Positions 17,668 to 25,914 of a DNA stretch of 64,000 nt are shown one piece after another. The notes under the pieces were generated by a model. That model saw nothing but the letters and a program-made list of their open reading frames with translations, did no database searches and was not told where the DNA came from. A program made the position numbers and the translations under genes. Each line of letters opens with the position of its first letter. Position 1 is the stretch's first letter. The stretch covers positions 14,998-78,997 of the forward strand of contig CAKPNF010000007.1 of NCBI GenBank assembly GCA_934168305.1, written 5' to 3'. This DNA is from an uncultured Clostridia bacterium. Lineage in GTDB: Bacteria; Bacillota; Clostridia; TANB77; CAG-508.

Positions 17668-18783
17668 TTACTTAAAATTTTCTGGATTCAAATTAATTAA
17701 ATCTGGATGTACGAAAATACCATCTTTTCTAATTAAGACATTATCAAAGTAAATTTCGCCACCTCCAAATTTCGGTGTTTGGATACATACAAGATCCCAA
17801 TGTAAAGCCGATTGATTTCCATTAGGTGCAGTTTTGTAACAATGACCAGGAGTGAGATGAAAAGAACCACTGATTTTTTCATCAAACAATGTATCCTTTA
17901 TAGGTAATGTTACAAATGGATTTACACCAAGAGAAAACTCACCAATATATCGCGAGCCTTCATCTGTATCTAAAATGTCATTCAACATTTTGGAATTATT
18001 AGATGTAGCTTTAACAATTTTACCATTATCAAATTCAAACCGGATATTGTCGAAATTGATACCATTTTGTATACTAGGAGTATTATAACTAATAAATCCA
18101 TTAATGGAGTCTTTTACTGGTGCAGTATACACTTCTCCATCAGGGATATTTCTTTTGCCAAAGCATGGTACAACATTAATATTTTTTATTGAAAATTTTA
18201 AGTCTGTTCCAGGACCAATAATATGAACAGAATCTGTTTTTTTCATTAGTTCAACTAAAGGTTCCATTGCTTTTGACAATTTATTATAATCCATTGTACA
18301 TACTGCAAAATAAAAATCTTCAAATCTTGTAGTGCTCATATTTGCAGCTTGTGCAAAATTTGGAGTAGGATATCTTAAAATAACCCATTTTGTGTTGTTT
18401 ACTCTCTCTTCTGAATGAACTGGTAAATTGTATATTTTATTATACATTTCCATTTTATCAGAAGGGATATCCGATAATTCTGTTGCATTATCGTTACATC
18501 TTATACCGATGTAACAATCCATCTGCTTCATTTCCAGTAAAGATAAGTTTGTCATTATTCTAATTTGTTCTTCATCACACTTAAATAAAATTTCTCGAAG
18601 AAATTTAGAATTAAAGCAATGAAAGAATGGAACACCACCTGCATCATAAATAGTTCGAATAAGTTCTTGAACTAAAGAATCTGCACCTGAGCCATTGTAA
18701 TCAATATAGACTTTTTCACCAGGTCTAAGTGCAATTGAATGATGAACTAAGGTTTCTGCTAATTTTTTAATCCGTTGATCCAT
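17668..18783 (-). CDS. M29-family (thermophilic/AmpS-type) aminopeptidase
   Basis: The 371-residue protein matches M29 metallo-aminopeptidases (AmpS, PepS, aminopeptidase T). It begins RIKKLAETLVHHSIALRPGE, and later has GPGTDLKFSI, FGKRNIPDGEVYTAP, EFSLGVNP and HWDLVC, which carry the usual Glu/His/Asp metal ligands. It removes N-terminal residues from peptides in the cytoplasm. The GGGEIYFDNVLIRKDG segment near the C-terminus is typical. Its start follows AGGAGGT on the minus strand, with its own sigma-A promoter. Length is slightly below the usual about 410 residues, but all core blocks appear present. It is a single-gene unit. Confidence 0.9.
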   Translation of the reverse strand: MDQRIKKLAETLVHHSIALRPGEKVYIDYNGSGADSLVQELIRTIYDAGGVPFFHCFNSKFLREILFKCDEEQIRIMTNLSLLEMKQMDCYIGIRCNDNATELSDIPSDKMEMYNKIYNLPVHSEERVNNTKWVILRYPTPNFAQAANMSTTRFEDFYFAVCTMDYNKLSKAMEPLVELMKKTDSVHIIGPGTDLKFSIKNINVVPCFGKRNIPDGEVYTAPVKDSINGFISYNTPSIQNGINFDNIRFEFDNGKIVKATSNNSKMLNDILDTDEGSRYIGEFSLGVNPFVTLPIKDTLFDEKISGSFHLTPGHCYKTAPNGNQSALHWDLVCIQTPKFGGGEIYFDNVLIRKDGIFVHPDLINLNPENFK

Positions 18784-18836
18784 AATGTTACCTCCTAAAA
18801 TTTTAGAATAGTTAATAGTTACAAATTATGTATACC

Positions 18837-18865
18837 ATAATAGCATATTAATCATACAAAGTCAA
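18837..18865 (-). promoter_or_regulatory. sigma-A promoter for the M29 aminopeptidase gene
   Basis: On the minus strand TTGACT and TATTAT are separated by 17 bp (complements at 18860-18865 and 18837-18842). It lies 54 bp from the start codon. Confidence 0.7.
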
Positions 18866-18908
18866 TAAAAATAATCCAAGTTTAGAAAAAAATAAAAAAA
18901 CTAAATTT

Positions 18909-18994
18909 CGGGGATATTCTTAAATTGGTCGTGAACCATTGGGGACGACCCCAATGGTTCACACAGCCAATTCAAGAACGTCCCCAATGGTTCA
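18909..18994 (+). repeat. nested palindrome of the GGTTCA/GGGGACG repeat family
   Basis: The inner stem GTGAACCATTGGGG / CCCCAATGGTTCAC (18931-18962) is perfect over 14 bp with an ACGA loop. An outer imperfect stem pairs GGGGATATTCTTAAATTGG with 18967-18985. A further partial copy TCCCCAATGGTTCA follows. Related shorter forms lie at 36066-36097 and 14539-14564. It lies between two minus-strand genes and could terminate the holin-like gene. Confidence 0.8.
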
Positions 18995-19004
18995 ATCATT
19001 TTTC

Positions 19005-19376
19005 CTACATTGTTTGATTTCCTGGTAATAAATAATCAATAACACCATAAATTAAAGCACCAATTATAGCAGCAATCCATGATATAGAATATCCAGCTAC
19101 AAAAAATTGAGTTACATATAAAGTAATAGCGGCTAATGCAAAACCTACAAAGCCTTTACCGAATGGGCTTGCATGTAGACCTGTAAACTTAGTAACTAAA
19201 TAATCTATAACTGTTAAAACAACAGCAGCTATAACTAAAGTCCAAATATTATTAATTGTAAATCCAGGTGTAAAAAATGCAGTAATAGCTAAAACGACAG
19301 CGGCAGCAATTAATCTTCCAACTATTTGCCATACTGTAGAACTACCATTTTCACTTCTTGTTTGTGAATTTGACAT
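19005..19376 (-). CDS. phage holin 4 superfamily (YvlD-like) membrane protein
   Basis: This 123-residue protein has four hydrophobic helices spread over residues 15-115, with FFTPGFTINNIW between helices 1 and 2, and GYSISWIAAIIGALIYG near the end. This is the pattern of the PF04020-type small membrane proteins named after phage holins but common on chromosomes without prophages. The start at 19376 follows AAGGAGGTTTT on the minus strand. A longer frame to 19475 was rejected because it lacks that site. No phage gene is nearby, so lysis is an unlikely role. Function is unknown. Confidence 0.78.
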   Translation of the reverse strand: MSNSQTRSENGSSTVWQIVGRLIAAAVVLAITAFFTPGFTINNIWTLVIAAVVLTVIDYLVTKFTGLHASPFGKGFVGFALAAITLYVTQFFVAGYSISWIAAIIGALIYGVIDYLLPGNQTM

Positions 19377-19545
19377 ATAGAAAACCTCCTTAGATTTCAA
19401 AAATTTTAATGTAAAATTAAATTTGTTTTTCAAGGCTCTAAAATTATTATTCACGAATTTAAAAATAATATTCAAAAATATAAGTATAAAAAAGTTAATT
19501 TTTGTAAAAAATAAAATAAAAAATTAATTTAAAGAGGTTTATATA

Positions 19546-20217
19546 ATGTTAATTACTTTTTTTAGATCAATATTAATATACATATTTGTTTTAGTTGTTA
19601 TGAGATTAATGGGAAAAAGAGAAATAGGACAACTTCAGCCATTTGAACTTGCAATAGCAATTATGATAGCAGACTTAGCATCAATTCCAATGACAGACCC
19701 TGGAATCCCAATATCAAATGGAATAATATCCATACTAGGACTATTAGTAATGCACCTAATAATATCTATAATAAATATGAAAAGCATGAAAGCAAGAGAA
19801 ATTATATGTGGAAGGCCAACTATTTTGATATATCGAGGAAAAATTGATGAAAAAGCACTAAAAAAAGAAAGATTTACAATAAATGAATTAGAAGAAAGAC
19901 TTAGAGGAAATAATGTCACAAGCTTAGGAGATGTAGAATACGCAATTTTAGAAACAAGTGGACAAGTTACAGTAATACAAAAACCAGAAAAAAGAAATAC
20001 AATACCAGAAGATTTTAATATAGTTCCTGAATATGAAGGAATTCCATATGATTTAGTTATTGATGGAAAAATAATGTATGATAATTTAAAAGCTTTAGGT
20101 AAAAACAGAGAGTGGTTAAAAAAACAAGTAGAAAAATTTAAAATAAAACCAGAAGATGCTCTTGTTGTTACTTATGATGGAAAAGGACAAATTTTCTGCC
20201 AAAAGAAAGAAAATTAG
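19546..20217 (+). CDS. DUF421 (YetF-like) membrane protein
   Basis: The 223-residue protein has three N-terminal membrane helices (residues 1-75, with VVMRLMGKREIGQLQPFEL after the first) followed by the soluble DUF421 domain (GRPTILIYRGKIDEKALKKE, then ELEERLRGNNV, GDVEYAILETSGQ). This is the YetF/YkjA/YrbG-type protein found in spore-formers, where some members act in germination or the spore membrane. It is 9 bp upstream of a DUF4363 gene, a conserved pairing in Clostridia, which supports a joint role at the membrane. The ATG at 19546 is preceded by AAAGAGG. Molecular function is not established for this pair. Confidence 0.88.
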   Translation: MLITFFRSILIYIFVLVVMRLMGKREIGQLQPFELAIAIMIADLASIPMTDPGIPISNGIISILGLLVMHLIISIINMKSMKAREIICGRPTILIYRGKIDEKALKKERFTINELEERLRGNNVTSLGDVEYAILETSGQVTVIQKPEKRNTIPEDFNIVPEYEGIPYDLVIDGKIMYDNLKALGKNREWLKKQVEKFKIKPEDALVVTYDGKGQIFCQKKEN

Positions 20218-20226
20218 GAGGAATTT

Positions 20227-20622
20227 ATGACCAAGGAATTAATAATTTCTATAATAATTGTAGTTCTAATTTTTATAGGGAACACTATTACTGAGAATTA
20301 TACACAAGAATCTATTGATGAAACAACAAAAAAATTAGTAATATTAAGAGAAGAGATAATAAAGAATGAAAATGAAATAGATACAGAGGCTTCTTTAAAA
20401 AAAATGGAAGAGATAAATAAGAATTGGGATAATAGATGTGAAAAATTAGCATATTATATTGAACATGATGAGTTGGAAAAAGTCAAAACAGAGCTAACAG
20501 GACTAAAAGGATATATTGAAAAAGAAGAATATTCAGAAGCAGTTCCAGAATTAGATAGAAGTGTATATATTTTGGAACATATTAAAGATAAAACAGCTTT
20601 AAATTTGAAAAATATATTTTAA
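20227..20622 (+). CDS. DUF4363 membrane-anchored protein
   Basis: The 131-residue protein has one N-terminal membrane helix (about residues 4-20) followed by an extracytoplasmic, mostly helical region with a WDNRCEKLAYYIEHDEL motif typical of DUF4363. It starts after TAGGAGGAA, 9 bp behind the DUF421 gene, and the two are surely co-transcribed. DUF421-DUF4363 pairs recur in spore-forming Clostridia. No catalytic residues are apparent, so a structural or partner role is likely. The transcript ends at the hairpin directly downstream. Confidence 0.82.
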   Translation: MTKELIISIIIVVLIFIGNTITENYTQESIDETTKKLVILREEIIKNENEIDTEASLKKMEEINKNWDNRCEKLAYYIEHDELEKVKTELTGLKGYIEKEEYSEAVPELDRSVYILEHIKDKTALNLKNIF

Positions 20623-20633
20623 AATAAATTTAA

Positions 20634-20668
20634 AAAATAGGAATTTGGGCGTCCCAAATTCCTATTTT
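20634..20668 (+). terminator. bidirectional terminator
   Basis: AAAATAGGAATTTGGG pairs with CCCAAATTCCTATTTT around a CGT loop. It serves the DUF421-DUF4363 operon and the convergent protease gene, whose last codons overlap the stem. Confidence 0.9.
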
Positions 20669-23052
20669 AAACTTTCACTAACTTTAGCATACTTTTTAAG
20701 TTTTTCATAAACAAGGTAATTAACAGTACCAGCAGGGAAATGACCATTTCTATCTTTCTTACCTGCGGGAACACCAGTCAAAACTTCGATACCTTCCTCA
20801 ATTGTAGAAACTGCATAAACATGAAATAAGCCATCTTTAACAGCAGAAACAATTTCATCAGAAAGTTGTAAATTATCAACATTTTGAACAGGAATCATAA
20901 CACCATGTTCACCAGTCAAACCACGCATTTTGCATATTTGGAAATAACCCTCAATTTTTTCATTAACGCCACCGATAGGTTGTATTTGACCCTTTTGATT
21001 TACAGAACCAGTAACAGCTATAGATTGATTAATAGGAATTTCAGAAAGACTAGAAAGTAATCCATAAAGTTCTGTACTAGATGCACTATCTCCATCAACA
21101 CCATTATATAATTGTTCAAAACAAATACTTGCAGTTAAACATAATGGTATATCTTGTGCAAACATTTCTCCTAAATAACCAGTTAAAATTAATACACCTT
21201 TTGAATGAGTAGAACCAGAAAGCTCAACTTCTCTTTCAATATTAACAATTCCATTTTTTCCAGTATATGTGTTAACCGTAATTTTAGCAGGTTTCCCAAA
21301 AGAATAATCTCCAATTGTCATAATAGTTAAACCATTTAATGTACCAATTTCAAAACCAGTTGTATTAATCAATAATGAATTATCTCTTATCATTTCCATA
21401 TATTTAGAATCAAATTTTTTAACTCTTTCAATTCTTTCGGCTAAAGCTTTATCAACAAACTCAGCAGTAACTATTTTAGATTTTGACATTTTAGCCCAAG
21501 TTGCGGCTTCACCAGCTACTTTAATTAAGTCATCAAATCTTGTAGATAATTTTTTATGGCTACCGGCAAGTTTTGATGCATATTCAATTAATCTTGCCAT
21601 AGCACCTTTATCTAGGTGAGGAAGTTGCTCAGCTTCACAGAATCCATGGATTATTTGAGCTAATTTATTTGCATTTTCTTTATTAAGTGGTGCATCATCT
21701 TCAAATTCAACTTTAATTTTAAATAATTTTCTAAAATCAGAGTCCATAGCTAAAAGCGTTTGATAAATATTAGCATTTCCTATTAAAATAACTTTTAAAT
21801 CCAATGGAATAGGTTCAGGTTTCAAAGAAACCATAACCATTGATGCACGTTGCTCCGTAGCATTTTCTATACTAATTTCTTTTACTCTTAGAGCTTTCTT
21901 TAAAGCTTCATAACATATACTATTTTGCAATAAATCTTTTGCTTGAAAAATTATATATCCACCATTTGCTTGTTGTAGAAGACCAGGTTTTAACATAGTA
22001 TGGTCTGTTTTTAAAGAACCATAATAATTTTCATATTCAAGTGAACCAAATATATTATGATAAGAATAGTTTGAATCCATTATAACTGGAGTACCTTCAC
22101 GATTTGAGTTATCAACAAAAAGATTAACTCTATAATTTAAAGAAGGATCTTGTTTTTTATTTACAGGGTTTACTTGTTGTTGTTTTTCCTTTTCTTTATC
22201 TTCGTCAACAAAATAAGAAACATTTTTTAAAACATCTTGTTTAACATCATTTAAAAATTTTGTTATTTTTTTATTTCTTTTAAATTTTGATTTTAAATAA
22301 TTAATATGAACATTTATTGTAAGAAGAGCAATATTTGATTGCCATTCAGATATTTTTTTATCTGATTGTCTTTCTATGTTTTTAATTTGTTCAATAGCTT
22401 CCATAATTTGAGATTGAACAATAACAGATTTTTCTTCATATTCTTGTTTTATAGAATTATCCAATTTATCAAATTCTTCTTCATCAATGGCTTTTCCATT
22501 TACAACAGGCATCATATAAATACCACTTTGAGAAGATTTAACTTGAAAATTATGCTTTGAAGCATCTACATTTAATTTATCTAATATGCTAGAACGTTTT
22601 TCTTCAAATTCTTGTTTAAGCAAAGCTTTTTCTTTTTCGAAATCATCTGCATTAAATGTCTTTTTTATATCTTTTTTTACTTCTAAAATAAAACCATCCA
22701 TAGCATCTTTAAATTCTTTACCTTGACCTGCAGGTAATGAAACTGCTATAGGCTCATTTGGATTATTAAAATTATAAATATAACACCAATCATTAGGAGT
22801 TTTTTGCTTTTTAGATATAGTATCTAAATAATTTTTGGTATACATAGTTTTACCAACACCACTAGGCCCTTCAATATAAAGATTATAACCTTTTACATCA
22901 ACTTGTAAACCAAATTCTAAGGCTTTTATTCCTCTTTCTTGACCAATTCCAGTTGTGATATTTGATAATTCAGCTGTTGTATCAAAATTAAATATGTCAT
23001 TATCGCATGTCATTTTTAAATCTTTAAATTTTAATTCATTTTTATTTTTCAT
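20662..23052 (-). CDS. LonC-type ATP-dependent protease (AAA_32 / Lon proteolytic domain)
   Basis: The 796-residue protein has a Walker A site GPSGVGKT at about residues 62-69, then a long coiled, charged insertion (about 130-300), the AAA_32 core, and a C-terminal Lon peptidase domain. The catalytic dyad is Ser656 (DGDSAS) and Lys699 (NEKIEG). This layout matches archaeal-LonB-like or LonC proteins of Firmicutes, not classical LonA, because the LAN substrate domain is missing. It probably degrades unfolded or specific cytoplasmic proteins; in LonC members ATPase activity may be weak. The start follows GGAGGC on the minus strand. It is divergent from the TetR gene. Confidence 0.87.
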   Translation of the reverse strand: MKNKNELKFKDLKMTCDNDIFNFDTTAELSNITTGIGQERGIKALEFGLQVDVKGYNLYIEGPSGVGKTMYTKNYLDTISKKQKTPNDWCYIYNFNNPNEPIAVSLPAGQGKEFKDAMDGFILEVKKDIKKTFNADDFEKEKALLKQEFEEKRSSILDKLNVDASKHNFQVKSSQSGIYMMPVVNGKAIDEEEFDKLDNSIKQEYEEKSVIVQSQIMEAIEQIKNIERQSDKKISEWQSNIALLTINVHINYLKSKFKRNKKITKFLNDVKQDVLKNVSYFVDEDKEKEKQQQVNPVNKKQDPSLNYRVNLFVDNSNREGTPVIMDSNYSYHNIFGSLEYENYYGSLKTDHTMLKPGLLQQANGGYIIFQAKDLLQNSICYEALKKALRVKEISIENATEQRASMVMVSLKPEPIPLDLKVILIGNANIYQTLLAMDSDFRKLFKIKVEFEDDAPLNKENANKLAQIIHGFCEAEQLPHLDKGAMARLIEYASKLAGSHKKLSTRFDDLIKVAGEAATWAKMSKSKIVTAEFVDKALAERIERVKKFDSKYMEMIRDNSLLINTTGFEIGTLNGLTIMTIGDYSFGKPAKITVNTYTGKNGIVNIEREVELSGSTHSKGVLILTGYLGEMFAQDIPLCLTASICFEQLYNGVDGDSASSTELYGLLSSLSEIPINQSIAVTGSVNQKGQIQPIGGVNEKIEGYFQICKMRGLTGEHGVMIPVQNVDNLQLSDEIVSAVKDGLFHVYAVSTIEEGIEVLTGVPAGKKDRNGHFPAGTVNYLVYEKLKKYAKVSESLK

Positions 23053-23221
23053 TAGTTTGCCTCCAAAATTTTTTTCTTTTAGTGTTTACATTTTTTTGTA
23101 TTTTATTTATTAATGATATTTTATATTAGTTGTTGAATTTTGTAAAGATTTGTAGTGAAATTATTTTAATAAAAAAATTATAGCAAAAAAATTATACTAC
23201 TTATTCAATTTATAAAAAATA

Positions 23222-23250
23222 TTGCAAAAATTTTTTTATAAATATATAAT
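23222..23250 (+). promoter_or_regulatory. sigma-A promoter for the TetR gene
   Basis: TTGCAA (23222-23227) and TATAAT (23245-23250) are 17 bp apart. The start codon is 24 bp after the -10 box, so an autoregulatory operator would fit here, though no clear palindrome is seen. Confidence 0.65.
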
Positions 23251-23274
23251 ATGAATAGAATGGAGTGAACAAAT

Positions 23275-23847
23275 ATGAATAAAACAAAAAGAAAAATATT
23301 TGAAACATCAATGAAATTATTTGCGGAAAAAGGATATGATGCAACTAGTATAGAAGAAATAACAGCAACGGTAGGTGTAGCTAAAGGAACATTATATTAT
23401 CATTTCTCAAGTAAAGAAGAAATATTTAACTTTTTAATAGCGGAAGGCATAAAATTACTACAAAATAGCATAGATATAAAAACAGAAAAATTAGATAATT
23501 ATATAGATAAAATAAAAGCAATAGTGCTAATAGAAATAAAAATAGTTAATAAATATGAAGATTTTATAACAATATTATTAAGTCAATTTTATGGTAAAGA
23601 AGCAAGAAATCAAATGTGTCAAAAATATGTCTATGAATATATAAACAAAATCGAAAAAATAGTTGAAGAAGGAATGAACGCAGGACAAATAAAAAAAGGA
23701 GACTCAAAAGCAATAGCATCAGAAATATATGCTCTAATCGCTTCTACATTGGTTTATAAAATGAAAAATAAAAAAGATATAGATGTAATTAAATTGTACA
23801 AGGAGTTTGAAAACACAATTATCCAAGGAATAACAGTAAAAAAATAA
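23275..23847 (+). CDS. TetR-family transcriptional regulator
   Basis: This 190-residue protein has a canonical TetR N-terminal DNA-binding domain (residues 1-50: IFETSMKLFAEKGYDATSIE, then TVGVAKGTLYYHFSSKEEIF). A divergent helical ligand-binding domain follows. Members usually repress transporters or enzymes nearby and are released by a small molecule. The candidate targets are its own gene and the divergent LonC gene; the ligand is unknown. ATG 23275 follows TGGAGTGA. A hairpin at 23849-23879 after the stop can terminate the transcript. No membrane transporter lies adjacent, so the regulon may be elsewhere. Confidence 0.92.
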   Translation: MNKTKRKIFETSMKLFAEKGYDATSIEEITATVGVAKGTLYYHFSSKEEIFNFLIAEGIKLLQNSIDIKTEKLDNYIDKIKAIVLIEIKIVNKYEDFITILLSQFYGKEARNQMCQKYVYEYINKIEKIVEEGMNAGQIKKGDSKAIASEIYALIASTLVYKMKNKKDIDVIKLYKEFENTIIQGITVKK

Positions 23848-23848
23848 A

Positions 23849-23879
23849 TTGTTACAAAAAAGTAATATTTTTGTAACAA
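23849..23879 (+). terminator. terminator after the TetR gene
   Basis: TTGTTACAAAAA and TTTTTGTAACAA form the stem around AGTAATA. Part of the right arm doubles as a TGTAAC hexamer of the regulatory array at 23861-23888. Confidence 0.6.
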
Positions 23880-23888
23880 AAATGTAAA
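23861..23888 (+). promoter_or_regulatory. WalR-box-like direct-repeat array
   Basis: AGTAAT (23861), TGTAAC (23872) and TGTAAA (23883) recur at exactly 11 bp. The last two match the published WalR/YycF consensus TGTWAH-N5-TGTWAH. The array ends 20 bp upstream of a -35 box, a position suitable for activation by an OmpR/PhoB-type response regulator. The 16-mer starting at 23872 is identical to one upstream of the gene at 61906. Confidence 0.6.
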
Positions 23889-23908
23889 ATAAAAAAATTA
23901 CAATACTA

Positions 23909-23937
23909 TTGTAGTTTTTTGTTTTATATTGTATAAT
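23909..23937 (+). promoter_or_regulatory. sigma-A promoter for the unknown gene at 23990
   Basis: TTGTAG (23909-23914) and TATAAT (23932-23937) have a 17-bp spacer. The poor -35 box fits dependence on an activator bound at the adjacent hexamer array. Confidence 0.6.
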
Positions 23938-23989
23938 TATAAGGAAAACAGTAAAAGCAATAAAGCGTAAGTTAAGGAGGTTGTTTACA

Positions 23990-24838
23990 ATGTCTAGATC
24001 TGGCATAGTAAACGTGAGAATGGTAATCACGGAAGAAAAAATATTATCTAATATAGAAAAAGTTCAAAAAATGATAAATCCTAATAGCAAAAAACAAATT
24101 GTGCAATTAGAAGAGGATACATATTTTAAAGATTTAATAGAATCAATAAAAGCATATTTAATTGAATATCCTAAAAAAAAGAATTTTCCAAGTAGCGTAT
24201 ATAAAGCTGCCTACGGATTAGTCGAATTTGCTACAAACCAATTTGAAGAAAATACAAAAAAAATAGAAGAATTAATTAGACAAAGAGAACAAAATATTTC
24301 TTTAGCAGGACAACTAAAAGAATTAATTGAAACTGTAGACAATAAAGAAGATGATTGGAAAAACAAAGTAAAAAATGCAGAATCAAATTTTTCAGAAGAT
24401 ATAATAGATACGCTAAATATAGTTGGTAAATGCAAAGGCAAAAAATCACAAAACTATATAGATGCTATGAAATTATTAAATGCTAGAGTAAATAATCTAG
24501 AATCAAACCTACATATTGAAATAGATATGGAAAGAATAGAAGATAGATCAAAAGCATTGAGCTATATAGGAATCGAAGTTGCAGATGCATTAAAAAATAT
24601 ACCAACACCAGTTGAAGAACCTGAAAAAATAGAAATGGTTGAAGAACAACAAGAAGAAACATTAATTCAAGAACAAGCTCAACAAGAATATAATAACGAA
24701 ATGACATTTGAAGTAAAGCAATCATTATGGCAAAGAATAAAAAATAGCAAAGTAGTAAGAGCTATAAAATATGCATTAAAAATAAGAGTTGTTTTACAAT
24801 ATCCAGCACTTCCAGAAGGAAGAGAAGAAAATTATTAA
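23990..24838 (+). CDS. unrecognised 282-residue coiled-coil-rich protein
   Basis: The family is not recognised. The protein starts MSRSGIVNVRMVITEEKIL, with no signal peptide or membrane helix. Residues about 15-200 are predicted helical with Glu/Lys/Asn-rich stretches that look like coiled coil (FEENTKKIEELIRQREQN; DNKEDDWKNKVKNAESN). An acidic Pro/Glu/Gln linker (about 207-240) leads to a basic tail containing SLWQRIKNSKVVRAIKYAL, perhaps an amphipathic membrane-binding helix. ATG 23990 follows AAGGAGG (23974-23980) and excludes a TTG at 23981. The gene has its own promoter and an upstream WalR-box-like array, hinting at a cell-envelope or division role. A hairpin terminator follows. It appears to be a single-gene unit. 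Confidence 0.75.
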   Translation: MSRSGIVNVRMVITEEKILSNIEKVQKMINPNSKKQIVQLEEDTYFKDLIESIKAYLIEYPKKKNFPSSVYKAAYGLVEFATNQFEENTKKIEELIRQREQNISLAGQLKELIETVDNKEDDWKNKVKNAESNFSEDIIDTLNIVGKCKGKKSQNYIDAMKLLNARVNNLESNLHIEIDMERIEDRSKALSYIGIEVADALKNIPTPVEEPEKIEMVEEQQEETLIQEQAQQEYNNEMTFEVKQSLWQRIKNSKVVRAIKYALKIRVVLQYPALPEGREENY

Positions 24839-24841
24839 AAA

Positions 24842-24874
24842 GAGGGATTAAGGGGCCACCACACCAAATCCCTC
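24842..24874 (+). terminator. terminator of the GAGGGATT repeat family
   Basis: GAGGGATT pairs with AATCCCTC around AAGGGGCCACCACACCA. The same hairpin, interrupted by a large palindrome, is present at 3478-4002. Confidence 0.8.
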
Positions 24875-24892
24875 TTAAATTTTGAAAAAAGC

Positions 24893-24921
24893 TTGCATTT
24901 TATAAAATAATTTGATATAAT
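24893..24921 (+). promoter_or_regulatory. sigma-A promoter for rpsB-tsf
   Basis: TTGCAT (24893-24898) and TATAAT (24916-24921) are 17 bp apart. The leader to 25029 is about 100 bases and may hold the S2 autoregulatory site, but no specific fold is assigned. Confidence 0.7.
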
Positions 24922-25029
24922 ATTTTGCGTATTAAACACATAAAGCAAGTTTAAAGGGGTGTGCCAAAAATATGGTCCTATTTAGACAGTGAACTTTATG
25001 GAAGTAAAAACAAAAGGGAGGAATTTAAA

Positions 25030-25800
25030 ATGGCAGTAGTTGCAATGAAACAATTACTAGAAGCAGGTGTTCACTTTGGACATCAAACAAGAAGATGGGA
25101 TCCTAAAATGGCTGAATATATATTTCAAGCTAGAAATGGAATCCATATAATCGATTTACAAAAAACATCTAAAAAAATCGATGAAGCATATGCTTTCTTA
25201 AAAGAACAAGTAGAAGAAGGAAAAACAGTTTTATTTGTTGGAACAAAAAAACAAGCACAAGAATGTGTTAAAGAAGCAGCAGAAAAATCTGGAATGTACT
25301 ATGTTGATCAAAGATGGTTAGGAGGAATGTTAACTAACTTTGGAACAATCAGAACAAGAGTACAAAGATTAAAAGATTTAGAAAAAATGCAAGAAGATGG
25401 TACATTTGAAGTGTTACCTAAAAAAGAAGTAATCTTATTAAAGAAAGAAATGGAAAAACTAGAAAAAAATCTAGGTGGAATTAAAGAAATGGAAGAAATT
25501 CCAGGAGTTATATTCTTAGTAGATCCTAAAAAAGAACATATAGCTGTATTAGAAGCTAAAAAATTGGGAATACCAGTAATAGGATTAGTTGATACAAACT
25601 GTAATCCAGAAGAAGTTGATTACGCTATACCAGGAAATGATGATGCTATAAGAGCTGTTAAATTAATAACAGATGTAATGGCAAATGCTATCATTGAAGG
25701 TAAACAAGGTGAAAGCTTCGAAGCAGAAGAAGTAGCTGAAGAAGTTTCAGAAGAACCAGCTTCAATGGAAGAAGTAGTAGCAAATAGCGAAGAAGAATAA
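25030..25800 (+). CDS. rpsB: 30S ribosomal protein S2
   Basis: The 256-residue protein matches bacterial S2 throughout: [48 protein letters not shown], and the tail [18 protein letters not shown]. It binds the 30S head-platform junction with S1-type partners. A Glu-rich C-terminal tail of about 30 residues is normal for Clostridia. ATG 25030 follows GGGAGGA; an in-frame GTG at 24961 would add 23 residues not found in S2 and lacks support. It is followed by a structured intergenic region and tsf, the usual operon partner. Confidence 0.97.
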   Translation: MAVVAMKQLLEAGVHFGHQTRRWDPKMAEYIFQARNGIHIIDLQKTSKKIDEAYAFLKEQVEEGKTVLFVGTKKQAQECVKEAAEKSGMYYVDQRWLGGMLTNFGTIRTRVQRLKDLEKMQEDGTFEVLPKKEVILLKKEMEKLEKNLGGIKEMEEIPGVIFLVDPKKEHIAVLEAKKLGIPVIGLVDTNCNPEEVDYAIPGNDDAIRAVKLITDVMANAIIEGKQGESFEAEEVAEEVSEEPASMEEVVANSEEE

Positions 25801-25824
25801 TCATAAGATTATATTAAATAAAAG

Positions 25825-25880
25825 AAAGAGCGAGCAACGCTCGTTCGAAAATATTCGGACGGGAATATGCCTGCTCTTTT
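25825..25880 (+). promoter_or_regulatory. branched RNA structure between rpsB and tsf
   Basis: An outer stem AAAGAGC / GCTCTTT (25825-25831 with 25873-25879) encloses a GAGC/GCTC hairpin (25831-25843) and an ATATTC/GAATAT hairpin (25851-25868). A U-rich run follows. It could be an attenuating terminator that lowers tsf expression relative to rpsB, or a processing site. GC content is well above the surroundings. Confidence 0.6.
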
Positions 25881-25914
25881 ATTATTATAAAAATTTTAAG
25901 GAGGAAAATAAAAG

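Noticed and set aside
19005..19475. Prophage holin and prophage region
   Set aside because: No other phage gene is present; this family is common on chromosomes, and the longer start lacks a ribosome site.
24961..25029. N-terminal extension of S2 from GTG 24961
   Set aside because: The extra 23 residues have no place in S2 and the strong GGGAGGA site is just before ATG 25030.
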